Part shown: one piece after another, positions 43,194 to 52,004 of the stretch
Layout of the letters: each line of letters begins with the position of its first letter
How positions within the stretch are numbered: the stretch's first letter is position 1
DNA from: Rhizobacter sp.
GTDB taxonomy: Bacteria; Pseudomonadota; Gammaproteobacteria; Burkholderiales; Burkholderiaceae_C
DNA: 62,838 bases
Direction: 5' to 3'
Assembly: GCA_025350965.1 (NCBI GenBank)
Contig: JANXWV010000133.1
Location: 1-62,838 of the forward strand
The notes under the pieces: model-generated
The model's database searches: none
The model's input: only the letters and a program-made list of their open reading frames with translations
Told to the model about the DNA's origin: nothing
Program-made: the position numbers and the translations under genes

Positions 43194-44161
43194 ATGCGTA
43201 TGCCGTGGCACAAGTCCAAAGACCTTCAGCTCGATTTGCTCGATGCCGAGCCGGAGGCAGACGCCCCGGACGGGATCGCAGATGGTGCCCCGCGCGCTGG
43301 CGCCGCGGCGCCTCTCCACGTGTTGGTCCCACCTGCCGCCTCAGACCCCGGCATTCCAGACGGCAGGCCGATGCTCGTTGCCGTCACGCTGCTTCTTGAG
43401 GATGCGAACAACCCGCGCACCGAGTTCCCCGAGGCCGCGCTCGAAGAAGTGGCTGCGGACATCCAACGGCGCGGCATTCTCCAACCGCTCGTCGTGCATC
43501 CTGCGAACGGCCAGGGCCGCCACCTCATCCACTTCGGTGCCAAGCGACTGCGCGCTGCAATTCGGGCGGGCCTGAGCGAAGTTCCGATCGTCGTGCGCGA
43601 CCTGCCCGTCGATCGCTACGCGCTGGTCGCCGAGAACCAGAATCGGCATGGGTTGACCCCGATCGAAATGGCGAAGTTCATCCGCGAGCAGGTTGACGCC
43701 GGTGATCGAACGCCACCATTGCCAAGCAACTCGGCATGAACCTGACGACGGTGGCACACCACCTCGCGCTGCTCGACTTGCCTCCCGAGTTGGACGAGGC
43801 CTTGAAGTCGGGTCGCTGCACGTCGCCGCGCACGTTGCACGAACTCAGCAAGCTGCACGCCGACAACCCTGAGCATGTTCAGAGCCTGCTGAACAGCGGT
43901 GCCGAGATCACGCGCACTGCGGTGTCGGCGCTGCGTGCGGAGACGGATGCCGGCGCAGCGAGCAAGGAAGACCCGTCGTCATCCAACAAGCTCGTCGCTC
44001 TAGCCAATGCCGCCTGGGATCGCCTGGAGCGGGCGCTCGGCTGCATCCAGCCGTCGAACTCTTACAAGGTCGCGTTGCCCGACCTGATCGCGCTGCGCAT
44101 CCGCGTCGAAGACATCACGAAGCGCTGGCTGCAGGGGTCTGACCGTCAAACCCCTCGCTGA
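43194..44161 (+). pseudogene. ParB/Spo0J-like nuclease-domain gene with a frameshift
   Basis: The first part (ATG 43194) encodes a ParB N-domain: LLEDANNPRTEFPEAALEEVAADI, GAKRLRAAIRAG (the GERRLRAA-type box), and ENQNRHGLTPIEMAKFI. About 43705 the frame is lost (a missing base). The continuation in the next frame, ATIAKQLGMNLTTVAHHLALLDLPPELDEAL, is the helix-turn-helix part, and the protein ends at 44161. Repairing one base gives an uninterrupted ParB-like protein of about 320 residues. ParB-like genes of this kind are carried by plasmids and integrative elements, supporting the island interpretation. Confidence 0.8.
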
Positions 44162-44293
44162 CTCGAATCCGACTCAAACTGAACGAAAGTGAATCGAAGG
44201 GGAACAGGGCAGAAGTAGAAAGATGGCCGGATAGACCGGCGGCCGCGTTCTGTGGTGTCGCCTCGCGGAATTGACCTCATTTGCCTTCGAGCC

Positions 44294-44579
44294 ATGGCCC
44301 GCGAGTTCTTCACCGTCGATCTGCGCGGCCTGCGTGCCGCGCTGGCAGCGCGCGCGGCCCAGGCCGGCATGAGCGAATCCGATCTGCTGCGGAGCGCGTT
44401 GGTGGCTGCTCTAAGGGACGGCAAAAGCCAGGCATTGCCGTTCTTGACGGAGCGAGCGCGAGACCCACGTCCTCTGCTATCGCAAGACGAACGACGAGCG
44501 TGCACCGATCGTCGTGTTCAAACAGTGGCTGACCTCGGAGCTCGGCAAGATCGGAAATGGCGGCGTCGGCGTTCCGTAG
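44294..44579 (+). pseudogene. Fused scars: small plasmid-type protein N-terminus and a LysR-like tail
   Basis: The frame from ATG 44294 starts MAREFFTVDLRGLRAALAAR with SESDLLRSALVAAL, a pattern seen in small conjugation or plasmid-maintenance proteins. It then loses meaning after about 45 residues. In a second frame (44457-44579) the sequence VLCYRKTNDERAPIVVFKQWLTSELG resembles the C-terminus of a LysR-type regulator and ends at the stop at 44577. The two pieces do not form one protein. The interval 44162-44293 holds only a small GCCGG/CCGGC hairpin. Family calls are by eye. Confidence 0.45.
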
Positions 44580-45121
44580 TGGTGGGCGCCAATGCGCTGC
44601 GAGTCGAGTCGTGAAGCTTGTCGTCTCAGATGCACGATCTAGGCGACAGCAGTCAAGCACGCGAACGGAGCGAAGATTGCTGTGCCGCTGATCGTCCCGG
44701 TATGGGCGGCCAGGGGTAGGGTGCCACTTGCAAACTGCCTCCTGGGTAACGTGCCGAACGCACTGACGGCCGCGGCGGCAAACAACAATGCCCTGCCAAG
44801 AAGAGCGATCAGCCATTTGCGATTCACGAAGCTGGCGCGCAGCGCGAGCAGTGAGTCGGCAAGAAGCGTCAGGCCCGAAAAGTTCCAGTCCAGCGCGGTG
44901 CGAAGTAACTGCCCTCGACAACTCGGCACGTGGCAGCCACGTTGACGCGATACGAGTTCGAGCCCTCGCACTGAGCGCGACGTGACCTGCACGCGCGCCA
45001 TCGTGCGTGCGACTGTCGATTGTCAATAGGCGTCTACGCCGACCCGCGTAGTTAGCTCGCTATCACCCGGAGATGGCGGTGCCGCTAAACAATGAAGTTC
45101 TCCATCTCTATCCGCCACGCC
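44580..45121. other. 542-bp stretch without a credible gene
   Basis: The only long ORF is on the minus strand (44639-45001, 120 aa). It contains hydrophobic runs such as RKWLIALLGRALLFAAAAVSAFG. I cannot assign it to a family, and it has no ribosome-binding site, so it may be a membrane-protein remnant. The rightward cytochrome gene starts at 45122. No RNA gene or repeat was recognised here. Confidence 0.4.
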
Positions 45122-45436
45122 ATGAACCACCTCGCACTTTGCCTCTCCACTGCGCTGATAGCCGTCGCTCCATTCGCTGCCCAGGCCAACAAGGCGTTGG
45201 CCGAGAAGAACGGCTGTCTCGGCTGTCACGCTGCCGCCGTCAAGCTCGTCGGCCCGGCCTACAAGGACGTTGCCGCCAAATACGCCGGCCAAGCCGATGC
45301 GACGGAGATGCTGGCGAAAAGCATCCGCGCCGGCGGCACCGGCAAGTGGGGTGAGATGGCCATGCCGGCGCAATCGAAACTCTCGGAAGCCGATGCGAAG
45401 AAGCTCGCGGCGTGGATTCTCGGTGGCGCCAAGTAG
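45122..45436 (+). CDS. Monoheme cytochrome c, class I (c551/c552-like)
   Basis: A 104-aa periplasmic cytochrome with a signal peptide (residues 1-22, ending AAQA). The heme motif is CLGCH near residue 32, and the distal Met is likely in EMAMPAQS near residue 78. GPAYKDVAAKY and the ending KKLAAWILGGA are typical of the c551/c552 group. The ATG at 45122 was chosen because it begins the signal; an ATG at 45092 would add ten residues. It precedes the Tat small subunit and GMC dehydrogenase, so it is probably their electron acceptor. Confidence 0.9.
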   Translation: MNHLALCLSTALIAVAPFAAQANKALAEKNGCLGCHAAAVKLVGPAYKDVAAKYAGQADATEMLAKSIRAGGTGKWGEMAMPAQSKLSEADAKKLAAWILGGAK

Positions 45437-45567
45437 ACCGACCCGCCCAGTACTTTCCCTTGTAAGTAGCCCGGTACCACCCCAAGCCGCAGGCTCGGTG
45501 CAACACTGACTCGAGATCGCCGCTTATGTTGGCTGACGCGACCTCAAACAAATTCAGGAGACATGAC

Positions 45568-46212
45568 ATGCGAGTGATCCCGATAAAGCAAGACCCCCTT
45601 GCCGCGATGAGCGCCGATGGCGGTGACTGCAACGAAGCCGAAGGCCAGGTGCCCAAGCTGGCGCTGCCACTGGTGCGTCGCGAGTTCCTCAAGGGCTCGG
45701 GCATCCTGATCGGCAGCATCGCGACCGGTTCGGTGCTGGCCGCACTTGCGCCCTCGCCGGTGTGGGCCGTCGAGCTCAAGACCCTGAGCAAAAGCGAAGG
45801 CCAGACGCTGATGGCCATGGGCCGCGTGCTCTACCCACACAAGAAGCTGCCCGACGCCGTCTATGCCTTGCTCGCCAAGGACCTCGATGCCAAGGCCGCT
45901 GCGGCCGGCGACGCGGCCACCTTGCTGCAAGGCGGCGTCATGGGCCTCGACCAGGCGGCGGGCGCCAGCTTCATCAAGGCCTCGGCCGCGAAGAAGCTCG
46001 CAGTCGTCAAAGCCATCGAAGGCACTCCCTTCTTCAACACCGTGCGCGGCCAGTGCGTGACCTCGCTGTACGACAACGACATGGCCTTCGCCGTGTTCGG
46101 CTACCCGGGATCGGCGTGGGAGAAGGGCGGCTACATCACGCGCGGCTTCCAGGATCTGAAGTGGCTGCCGGCACCGACCACCGAAGCCAGCCCGCCGCCC
46201 TATTTCGGTTGA
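45568..46212 (+). CDS. Tat-exported small subunit of a GMC dehydrogenase
   Basis: A 214-aa protein. After a short polar lead it has the Tat motif VRREFLKGSG followed by a hydrophobic stretch and cleavage near VWAVE. The mature part (MAMGRVLYPHKKLPD, SLYDNDMAFAVFGYPGSAWEKGGYITRGF) matches the gluconate 2-dehydrogenase subunit 3 family. Such subunits escort the FAD subunit through the Tat system. It is followed after 38 bp by the GMC oxidoreductase with an AGGAG site. The ATG at 45568 has a CAGGAG site. Confidence 0.87.
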   Translation: MRVIPIKQDPLAAMSADGGDCNEAEGQVPKLALPLVRREFLKGSGILIGSIATGSVLAALAPSPVWAVELKTLSKSEGQTLMAMGRVLYPHKKLPDAVYALLAKDLDAKAAAAGDAATLLQGGVMGLDQAAGASFIKASAAKKLAVVKAIEGTPFFNTVRGQCVTSLYDNDMAFAVFGYPGSAWEKGGYITRGFQDLKWLPAPTTEASPPPYFG

Positions 46213-46250
46213 CTGCGGCGGCCAGTACCCACACGACATCAGGAGACATC

Positions 46251-47819
46251 ATGGCGAAGTTAGATTTCAACGACGACTCAGTTGTCGTCATCATCGGCTC
46301 AGGTGCAGGCGGCGGCACGCTGGCCAACGAGTTGGCGCAAAAGGGCATCAAGATCGTGGTGCTCGAAGCGGGCGCGCTGCAATCGAGTGCGACCTTCGTC
46401 AACGACGAATGGAAGTCTTTCGGCCAGATCGCCTGGCTCGACAACCGAACGACGTCGGGTAGCTGGCGCGTCGCCAAAGACTTTCCCAACCTGCCGTCGT
46501 GGATCTGCAAGACCGTCGGCGGCACGACCACGCACTGGGCCGGCGCGTCGCTGCGTTTCCAGGAGCACGAGTTCAAAGCCAGGACGACCTACGGTGGTCT
46601 GCAGGGCACGAGCCTGATGGACTGGCCGCTGACCCTTGGCGAGATGGAGCCCTATTACGCCAAGGCCGAAGACAAGATGGGCGTAACACGTACCAACGGT
46701 ATCCCCGGCTTGCCCGGTAACAATAATTTCAAGGTTCTACACGCCGGCGCGAAGAAGCTCGGCTACCGCGAGGTCCACACCGGCAACATGGCGATCAACA
46801 GCCAGCCGCGCCACGACCGCGGCCGCTGCATGCAGCTCGGCTTCTGTTTCCAAGGCTGCAAGAGCGGCGCGAAGTGGAGCACGCTGTACACCGAGCTGCC
46901 CAAGGCGGAGAAGACCGGCAATATGGATCTGCGCGCCGAGAGTCACGTGACCCGCATCGAGCACGACGACAAGGGCAAGGTCACCGGTGTCGTCTACTTC
47001 GACAAGGCCGGTGCCGAGCAACGCCAAAAGGCGCGCATCGTCTGCGTGGCGGGCAACTCGATCGAGACGCCACGGCTCTTACTGCTGTCGGCTTCGAACC
47101 TCTACAAGGACGGACTCGCGAACAGCTCCGGCCAGGTCGGCCGCAACTACATGCGCCACCTGACCGGCTCCGTCTACGGCATGTTCAAGCAGCCGGTGCA
47201 CATGTACCGCGGCACGACGATGGCCGGCATCGTCCGCGACGAAGCCCGCTTCGATACGAAGCGCGGGTTCGTCGGTGGCTACGAGCTCGAGACGCTGTCG
47301 CTCGGCATCCCGTTCATGGCAGCGTTCCTGAATCCGGGCGGCTGGGGAAGCGACTTTGCCGAGTACATGGACAACTACACGCACCTCGCGGGCATGTGGA
47401 TCGTCGGCGAAGACATGCCGCGCGAAGGCAACCGTGTGACCCTCAACACCAACTTCAAGGACAAGTGGGGCAGTGCCGTCCCGAATGTGCACTTCGACGA
47501 CCACCCCAATGACATCGCGATGCGCGAACACGCCTTTACGCAGGGCCAGCGCATCTACGCTGCGGCCGGTGCAACGAAATCGTTCCGCACGCCGCCGTAC
47601 CCGTCGACGCACAACATGGGCACCTGCCGCATGGGCGCGTCGGCGAAGGACAGCGTCTGCAACGCCTACGGACAGACGCATGACGTGCCGAACCTGTTCA
47701 TCTCCGATGGCAGCCAGTTCACCACCGGCGGCGCCGAGAACCCGACCTTGACGATCGTGTCGCTGGCGATCCGCCAAGCCGACTACATCGCCAAGCAGAT
47801 GGCGACGCGGACGATCTGA
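46251..47819 (+). CDS. GMC-family FAD-dependent dehydrogenase, large subunit
   Basis: A 522-aa flavoprotein of the GMC (gluconate/sorbitol/choline-type) family. The FAD site is VVIIGSGAGGGTLANELAQ with VVLEAG near residue 38. GGTTTHWAG is near residue 92, and STHNMGTCRMGAS, with the catalytic His/Asn region, is near residue 458. It oxidises an alcohol or sugar acid and passes electrons to a cytochrome c. It has no signal of its own and is probably carried out by the Tat subunit encoded just upstream. The substrate is not predictable from sequence. Confidence 0.92.
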   Translation: MAKLDFNDDSVVVIIGSGAGGGTLANELAQKGIKIVVLEAGALQSSATFVNDEWKSFGQIAWLDNRTTSGSWRVAKDFPNLPSWICKTVGGTTTHWAGASLRFQEHEFKARTTYGGLQGTSLMDWPLTLGEMEPYYAKAEDKMGVTRTNGIPGLPGNNNFKVLHAGAKKLGYREVHTGNMAINSQPRHDRGRCMQLGFCFQGCKSGAKWSTLYTELPKAEKTGNMDLRAESHVTRIEHDDKGKVTGVVYFDKAGAEQRQKARIVCVAGNSIETPRLLLLSASNLYKDGLANSSGQVGRNYMRHLTGSVYGMFKQPVHMYRGTTMAGIVRDEARFDTKRGFVGGYELETLSLGIPFMAAFLNPGGWGSDFAEYMDNYTHLAGMWIVGEDMPREGNRVTLNTNFKDKWGSAVPNVHFDDHPNDIAMREHAFTQGQRIYAAAGATKSFRTPPYPSTHNMGTCRMGASAKDSVCNAYGQTHDVPNLFISDGSQFTTGGAENPTLTIVSLAIRQADYIAKQMATRTI

Positions 47820-47862
47820 GGCGGACCGACAGCGTCACACCCACAACGACAAGGAGGCGATC

Positions 47863-48222
47863 ATGTGCGAATTCTTCGTCAAGGCCGATCCGATTCTGTA
47901 CGAACAACGCTCGCGCACGATCCGCATCCACGGCGTCTTCACCAGCATCCGGCTAGAGAATATGGTCTGGGACATCCTCGCCGAGATGGCCGAGGAAGAA
48001 GGGCGCACCACGAATGCGCTGATCTCCTTATTCCACGACGAGATCCTCGTCCACCGCGGCGAGGTGCCCAACTTCGCCTCGTTCCTGCGCGTGACCTGCA
48101 TGCGCTATCTTTGTCGCCGCTTGAGCGCTGCCACGACCGCTACCTCGCCGCCCAAGTTAGCAGCCGTGCGGGGGCTGACTCGCGTGGCCTCCGGAACCCG
48201 CGGCAATTTGGGATCGGCGTGA
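47863..48222 (+). CDS. Ribbon-helix-helix (RHH_4) domain protein
   Basis: A 119-aa protein. SRTIRIHGVFTSIRLENMVWDILAEMAEEEGRTTNALISLFHDEIL is an RHH_4-type domain, typically about 70-90 aa and found as a small DNA-binding protein. The last 40 residues are Ala/Thr/Arg-rich and unconserved in appearance. It lies 43 bp after the GMC dehydrogenase and may regulate that module. An AAGGAGG site precedes the ATG. Confidence 0.78.
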   Translation: MCEFFVKADPILYEQRSRTIRIHGVFTSIRLENMVWDILAEMAEEEGRTTNALISLFHDEILVHRGEVPNFASFLRVTCMRYLCRRLSAATTATSPPKLAAVRGLTRVASGTRGNLGSA

Positions 48223-48264
48223 CCCGCGATCCTTCACCGACACCTTTACCCTGACCTTCCCCTC

Positions 48265-48816
48265 ATGAGCTTCGACACCGAAACCGAACCGGGCGTTTGC
48301 CAAACGCCGAATCCAGTATCGACTGGCTTCGTGCTGAACCACAGCATGTTGCGCGTCAAGGACCCGAAGCAGGCGCTCGACTTCTACACCCGCGTGATGG
48401 GCATGCGGCTGCTGCGCAAGCTCGACTTTCCGGAGATGAAGTTTTCGCTCTACTTTCTGCACCGGCCACAAGACGGCGAGACTCCGCCCGACGACGCCGG
48501 CGAGCGCACCGCATGGACGTTTTCGCAGCGCTCGATTCTCGAACTGACCCACAACTGGGGCACCGAGGCCGACGCCGACCTCAGGTACCACGACGGCAAT
48601 GCGCAACCGCAGGGCTTCGGGCACATCTGCTTTTCTGTTCCCGACCTCGATGTCGCGGTACGTTGGTTCGACGAAAACCAGGTGACGTACGTCAAGCGCC
48701 CCGATCAAGGCAAGATGAAGGACGTGGCCTTCATCAAGGATCCGGATGGTTACTGGATTGAGATCGTCGAACCGGCTCGCCTGAAGCAACTCGGCCGCGG
48801 AACCGGCTCGCGCTGA
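48265..48816 (+). CDS. gloA: Lactoylglutathione lyase (glyoxalase I), long form
   Basis: A 183-aa member of the glyoxalase I family of the longer, eukaryote-like type. Metal-ligand positions are visible: His/Gln region in FVLNHSMLRVKD near residue 25, Glu in ILELTHNWG near residue 93, His in GFGHICFSVPD near residue 118, and Glu in YWIEIVEP near residue 164. It converts the glutathione hemithioacetal of methylglyoxal to lactoylglutathione. A carbonyl by-product of the dehydrogenases beside it could be its substrate; this is speculation. Confidence 0.92.
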   Translation: MSFDTETEPGVCQTPNPVSTGFVLNHSMLRVKDPKQALDFYTRVMGMRLLRKLDFPEMKFSLYFLHRPQDGETPPDDAGERTAWTFSQRSILELTHNWGTEADADLRYHDGNAQPQGFGHICFSVPDLDVAVRWFDENQVTYVKRPDQGKMKDVAFIKDPDGYWIEIVEPARLKQLGRGTGSR

Positions 48817-48896
48817 CACCCAGTCAATCGGCAAGCAACCCGGTTGCACAGCCTTTGGTGATGGTTCCTACGGAGGAGTTTGTAGGGAAATACCGA

Positions 48897-48912
48897 GTTC
48901 TGAACTCAGAAC
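48897..48912 (+). promoter_or_regulatory. 16-bp palindrome upstream of the sugar dehydrogenase
   Basis: GTTCTGA and TCAGAAC arms face each other over two bases (48897-48912), with an overlapping GAGTT...AACTC dyad. It lies in the 238-bp gap before the 49055 gene, about 140 bp upstream of its ATG. It may be an operator; the factor is unknown. No other structure of note was seen in this gap. Confidence 0.35.
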
Positions 48913-49054
48913 ACTAATGCAGACTTAAGCCCGCACTGGGAGAGCTTGACTGCATCGTCGACCGACGCGCTTCGCGTCCTTACGGCGTCCCCATCGAAGG
49001 TCTCGGGGCGCTTGATGTGACCACTTCTTACACAACCCAATGAAAAGGTGAGAC

Positions 49055-50266
49055 ATGAAATTCAGTCGTTCGTTTTCAACCCTCCTGGCCGCGCTTCCGG
49101 TCCTTTGCGCGGCCACGGTTTCGTTTGCTGCCGAGGAACCCACACCTGGCTGGGCCAAGGACCGACCCAAAACCGAGGCGGGGATGAAGCTGGCGCCTGT
49201 GCCGGCGTTCCCGATCCCCACCGCGGCTGAAGACCTGCCGACCAAAAAGTTGAAGGTGCCGCCGGGCTTCAAGGTGGAAACCTGGGCCTCCGGTATCCTG
49301 GACGCGCGCGACCTGCGCCAGGGCGACAAGGGCAACATCTTCGTCAGCACGCTGTTCGTCGGCAACAAGGTCTATGTGCTGCCCGAGAAAGCGGTGGACG
49401 GCAAGCGCGTGCCGAAAGTCATCATCGACAAGACCCCGTACCCGACCGGCATCGAGTTCTACAAGGGCTCCCTGTTCTTCGCGACGAACAAGAAGATCGT
49501 GCGCTACGACAACGTCGAAGACAAGCTCGACAACCTCGGCGAACCGAGCGCGGTGCTGACGGACAAGCTGCCGGGCGGTGACGACCACAGCTGGAAGTAC
49601 CTGCGCGTCCACGACAACAAGCTCTACTACAACATCGGCGCTCCATGCAACATCTGCGACCCGGGCGACTTCGCGAAGATCTATCGCATGAACTTCGACG
49701 GATCGGGCGTCGAGACGATCGCCGCTGGCGTGCGCAACACCGTGGGCTTCGACTTCGATCCCAAGACCGGTGACCTCTGGTTCACCAACAACGGGCGCGA
49801 CTGGCTCAGCGAAGAGATTCCCAATGACACGCTGAACCATGTGAAGCAGCCCGGCAAGGAGCACTACGGCTTCCCGTTTTGCCACCAGGGCGACCTTCCC
49901 GATCCGGAGTTTGGATGGGGCCGGTCGTGCGACGAGTTCACGAAGCCGGTCGCCCTGCTCGGGCCGCACGCGGGCACGCTGGGGATGACGTTTTACAACG
50001 GCAAGATGTTCCCGAAGAAGTACCAAGGTGCGATGTTCATCGCCAAGCACGGCCCGTGGAACCGAACCAAGAAGTACAACGGCGTCTTCGTGGCCTGGCC
50101 TGACGGCAAGGGTGGTGCCAAGGTCGAGCCGTTCATGACGGGCTTCGTCGAGAACAACCAGTATCTCGGCCGACCGGTGGACTTCCTCGTGCTGAAGGAT
50201 GGCTCGCTGCTCGTCAGCGACGACCACGCCGGCGCGATCTACCGCATCAGTTATGCGGGGAAGTGA
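49055..50266 (+). CDS. PQQ-type soluble sugar dehydrogenase (sorbosone dehydrogenase-like)
   Basis: A 403-aa exported beta-propeller protein with a signal peptide (residues 1-27). KLKVPPGFKVETWASGILDARDL, NTVGFDFDPKTGDLWFTNNGRDWL, GKEHYGFPFCHQGDLPDPEFG and KHGPWNRTKKYNGVFV are hallmarks of the L-sorbosone/aldose dehydrogenase (soluble glucose dehydrogenase-like) family. These enzymes use PQQ and pass electrons to a cytochrome c. PQQ synthesis genes are not in the window. A cytochrome c4-like gene follows after 4 bp. The ATG at 49055 begins a clear signal peptide. Confidence 0.9.
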   Translation: MKFSRSFSTLLAALPVLCAATVSFAAEEPTPGWAKDRPKTEAGMKLAPVPAFPIPTAAEDLPTKKLKVPPGFKVETWASGILDARDLRQGDKGNIFVSTLFVGNKVYVLPEKAVDGKRVPKVIIDKTPYPTGIEFYKGSLFFATNKKIVRYDNVEDKLDNLGEPSAVLTDKLPGGDDHSWKYLRVHDNKLYYNIGAPCNICDPGDFAKIYRMNFDGSGVETIAAGVRNTVGFDFDPKTGDLWFTNNGRDWLSEEIPNDTLNHVKQPGKEHYGFPFCHQGDLPDPEFGWGRSCDEFTKPVALLGPHAGTLGMTFYNGKMFPKKYQGAMFIAKHGPWNRTKKYNGVFVAWPDGKGGAKVEPFMTGFVENNQYLGRPVDFLVLKDGSLLVSDDHAGAIYRISYAGK

Positions 50267-50270
50267 TCTG

Positions 50271-50957
50271 ATGCGATTGCCAAGTGTGGCGGCGGCGGTC
50301 GTGGCGACGCTGCTCGTGTCGGCGGCTGTCACGCTGCCGGCCGCTGCGCAGGCAAAGAAGGGCGCCGCCGCGAGCGCGGCGCCTGCCGAACGCCCCGCCT
50401 CCTCGGCCGCAACCGCGGCCGCTTCGGGCAACGCGGTGTATGCGGAGCGCTTCGGCAGCCTCTGTGCGGCCTGCCACGGCGCCAATGGCCGCAGCGACAT
50501 GGCGGGTACACCGGTGCTCGCGGGGCAGCATTCGCTGTACGTGATCACGCAGCTCTACCTGCTACGCGAGGGGCGTCGCGACAACGCGGCGATGGTGGCA
50601 GTGGCCAAAACGATGACGGACGCGGATTTGCGCGGGTTCTCGGCATTCATCGGCACGCTGCCGCCGGTCCCTGCGGCCCCGGCGGCCGAAGCGCCGGACG
50701 CAGCACGCATGAACAAGGGGCAAGCCCTCGCGCAGCAGCACAAGTGCGTGTTCTGCCACGGCACCGCACTCGACGGCGGCCAGGGCGTGGCTCGCATCGG
50801 CGGCCAGAAGGAGGACTATCTCCGCGCTGTGCTCCATGGCTACAAGACGGGTGACCGACCCGGCTACACGAGGGCGATGTCCGAGGCCTTGAGTCAGGTG
50901 CCGGTGGAGGACCTGGACCCGCTGGCGTACTACGTCGCGAACTTCAACAGCAAATAG
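50271..50957 (+). CDS. Diheme cytochrome c4-like protein
   Basis: A 228-aa exported diheme cytochrome. The signal peptide (residues 1-27) is followed by an Ala/Pro linker. Heme motifs are CAACH near residue 71 and CVFCH near residue 163, each within a c4-type domain (GRSDMAGTPVLAGQH and GGQGVARIGGQKEDYL). The second repeat contains the conserved RIGGQ...YL. The start at 50271 lies 4 bp after the previous stop, and longer readings fall inside that gene. It is the likely electron acceptor for the sugar dehydrogenase. Confidence 0.9.
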   Translation: MRLPSVAAAVVATLLVSAAVTLPAAAQAKKGAAASAAPAERPASSAATAAASGNAVYAERFGSLCAACHGANGRSDMAGTPVLAGQHSLYVITQLYLLREGRRDNAAMVAVAKTMTDADLRGFSAFIGTLPPVPAAPAAEAPDAARMNKGQALAQQHKCVFCHGTALDGGQGVARIGGQKEDYLRAVLHGYKTGDRPGYTRAMSEALSQVPVEDLDPLAYYVANFNSK

Positions 50958-51113
50958 AAGCCCAAGTTCTAAAAGCCGGGCGGCCGCGCAGCGTTCGTCG
51001 CTGAAAGTCCAGGTTGAACCGGTTTGGCGCCACTGCGCTCTCCTCTACGTCGCAATGGTCCTCGGACTGTTGGTAGCGGGCGCATCGCCCTTCCCTTCTT
51101 TCGAAGGAACCTG

Positions 51114-51833
51114 ATGAAGAGTGTGCTTTTAAGAGGCGCGCTAGTGGCCCTGGCCCTGGTCGTGAGCGCGATCAAGGCCGACGCGCAAACGGGCCCGAAT
51201 CCCCTGCAGCTTGCGCCGGTGGTGGTGACAGCGACGCGCATCGAGTCGCTCGCTGCCGACGTGCCGGCGTCCATTAGCCGCATTGATGCCAGCGATGTGC
51301 GCGACGGTCACGCCCTCATCAACATCTCGGAAAGCCTCGGTGGCGTTCCCGGGCTGCTCGCACGCGACCGCCAGAACTACGCCCAGGACGTGCAGATCTC
51401 GGTGCGTGGCTTCGGCGCACGATCGACCTTCGGCATCCGCGGCGTGCGGCTGTACGTCGACGGCATCCCCGCCACACTCCCCGATGGCCAGGGCCCGATC
51501 TCCAACGTCGAGATCGGCTCCGTCGGCCGCATCGAAGTGCTGCGCGGGCCGTTCTCCGCGCTCTACGGCAACTCCTCCGGCGGCGTGGTTCAGGTCTTCA
51601 CCGAAGAAGGTTCAGGCCCGCTTCGCCTCAGTTTCGGCGTCGCCGGCGGCAGCGACGGCCTGCTGGGCTTCGGCGCGCAGGCGGTCGGCTCCAGTGGCGG
51701 CTTCGGCTACAACGTCAGCGCCAGCCGCTTTCGCACCGACGGCTATCGCGACCACAGCGCCACCGAAGAGAGTTGCTTCTTCAGGGCTTTCGGGACGTTC
51801 CAGAATTTCGCGAGACAATTTGGGATGCGTGGA

Positions 51834-51848
<15 letters not shown>
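51114..51848 (+). pseudogene. TonB-dependent receptor, truncated by the island repeat
   Basis: It starts with a signal peptide (residues 1-24, ending ADAQ) and the plug domain: APVVVTATRIESLAADVPASIS, SLGGVPGLLARDRQNY, RVRLYVDGIPATLPDGQGP and IEVLRGPFSALYGNSSGG, all diagnostic of TonB-dependent receptors. At about residue 218 the sequence runs exactly into the 51767-51856 repeat, so the frame reads repeat DNA and stops at 51848. About 450 or more barrel residues are missing. The product cannot make a beta barrel. It shows that the right repeat arrived by recombination inside this gene. Confidence 0.88.

Positions 51849-51856
<8 letters not shown>
51767..51856. repeat. Right direct repeat overlapping the 3' end of tRNA-Ala
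   Basis: A 90-nt segment repeated at 42059-42147 in the same orientation. Its right 23 nt (51834-51856) are the 3' end of the tRNA-Ala gene, including CCA. The left 67 nt are its downstream flank. The two copies enclose 9.7 kb. Small differences suggest the duplication is old. Confidence 0.85.
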
Positions 51857-51909
<53 letters not shown>

Positions 51910-52004
51910 ACACGCAGTGATAAGTTTAGCAAAAGCGCGCGCCGCCCGGTGCGGCAGCCGCCGCAAGGGATGCCTGTTAAAACAGCCCATCGCAGCAATT
52001 CCGG

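Noticed and set aside
43083..43739. The 218-residue plus-strand ORF read as one intact ParB-like protein
   Set aside because: Its first part is transposase sequence in frame by chance and its end lacks the HTH domain, which lies in another frame; it is a fused remnant.
44639..45001. A 120-residue minus-strand ORF with hydrophobic segments
   Set aside because: No ribosome-binding site, no recognisable family and it lies in a stretch with other gene scars; reported only as a possible remnant.
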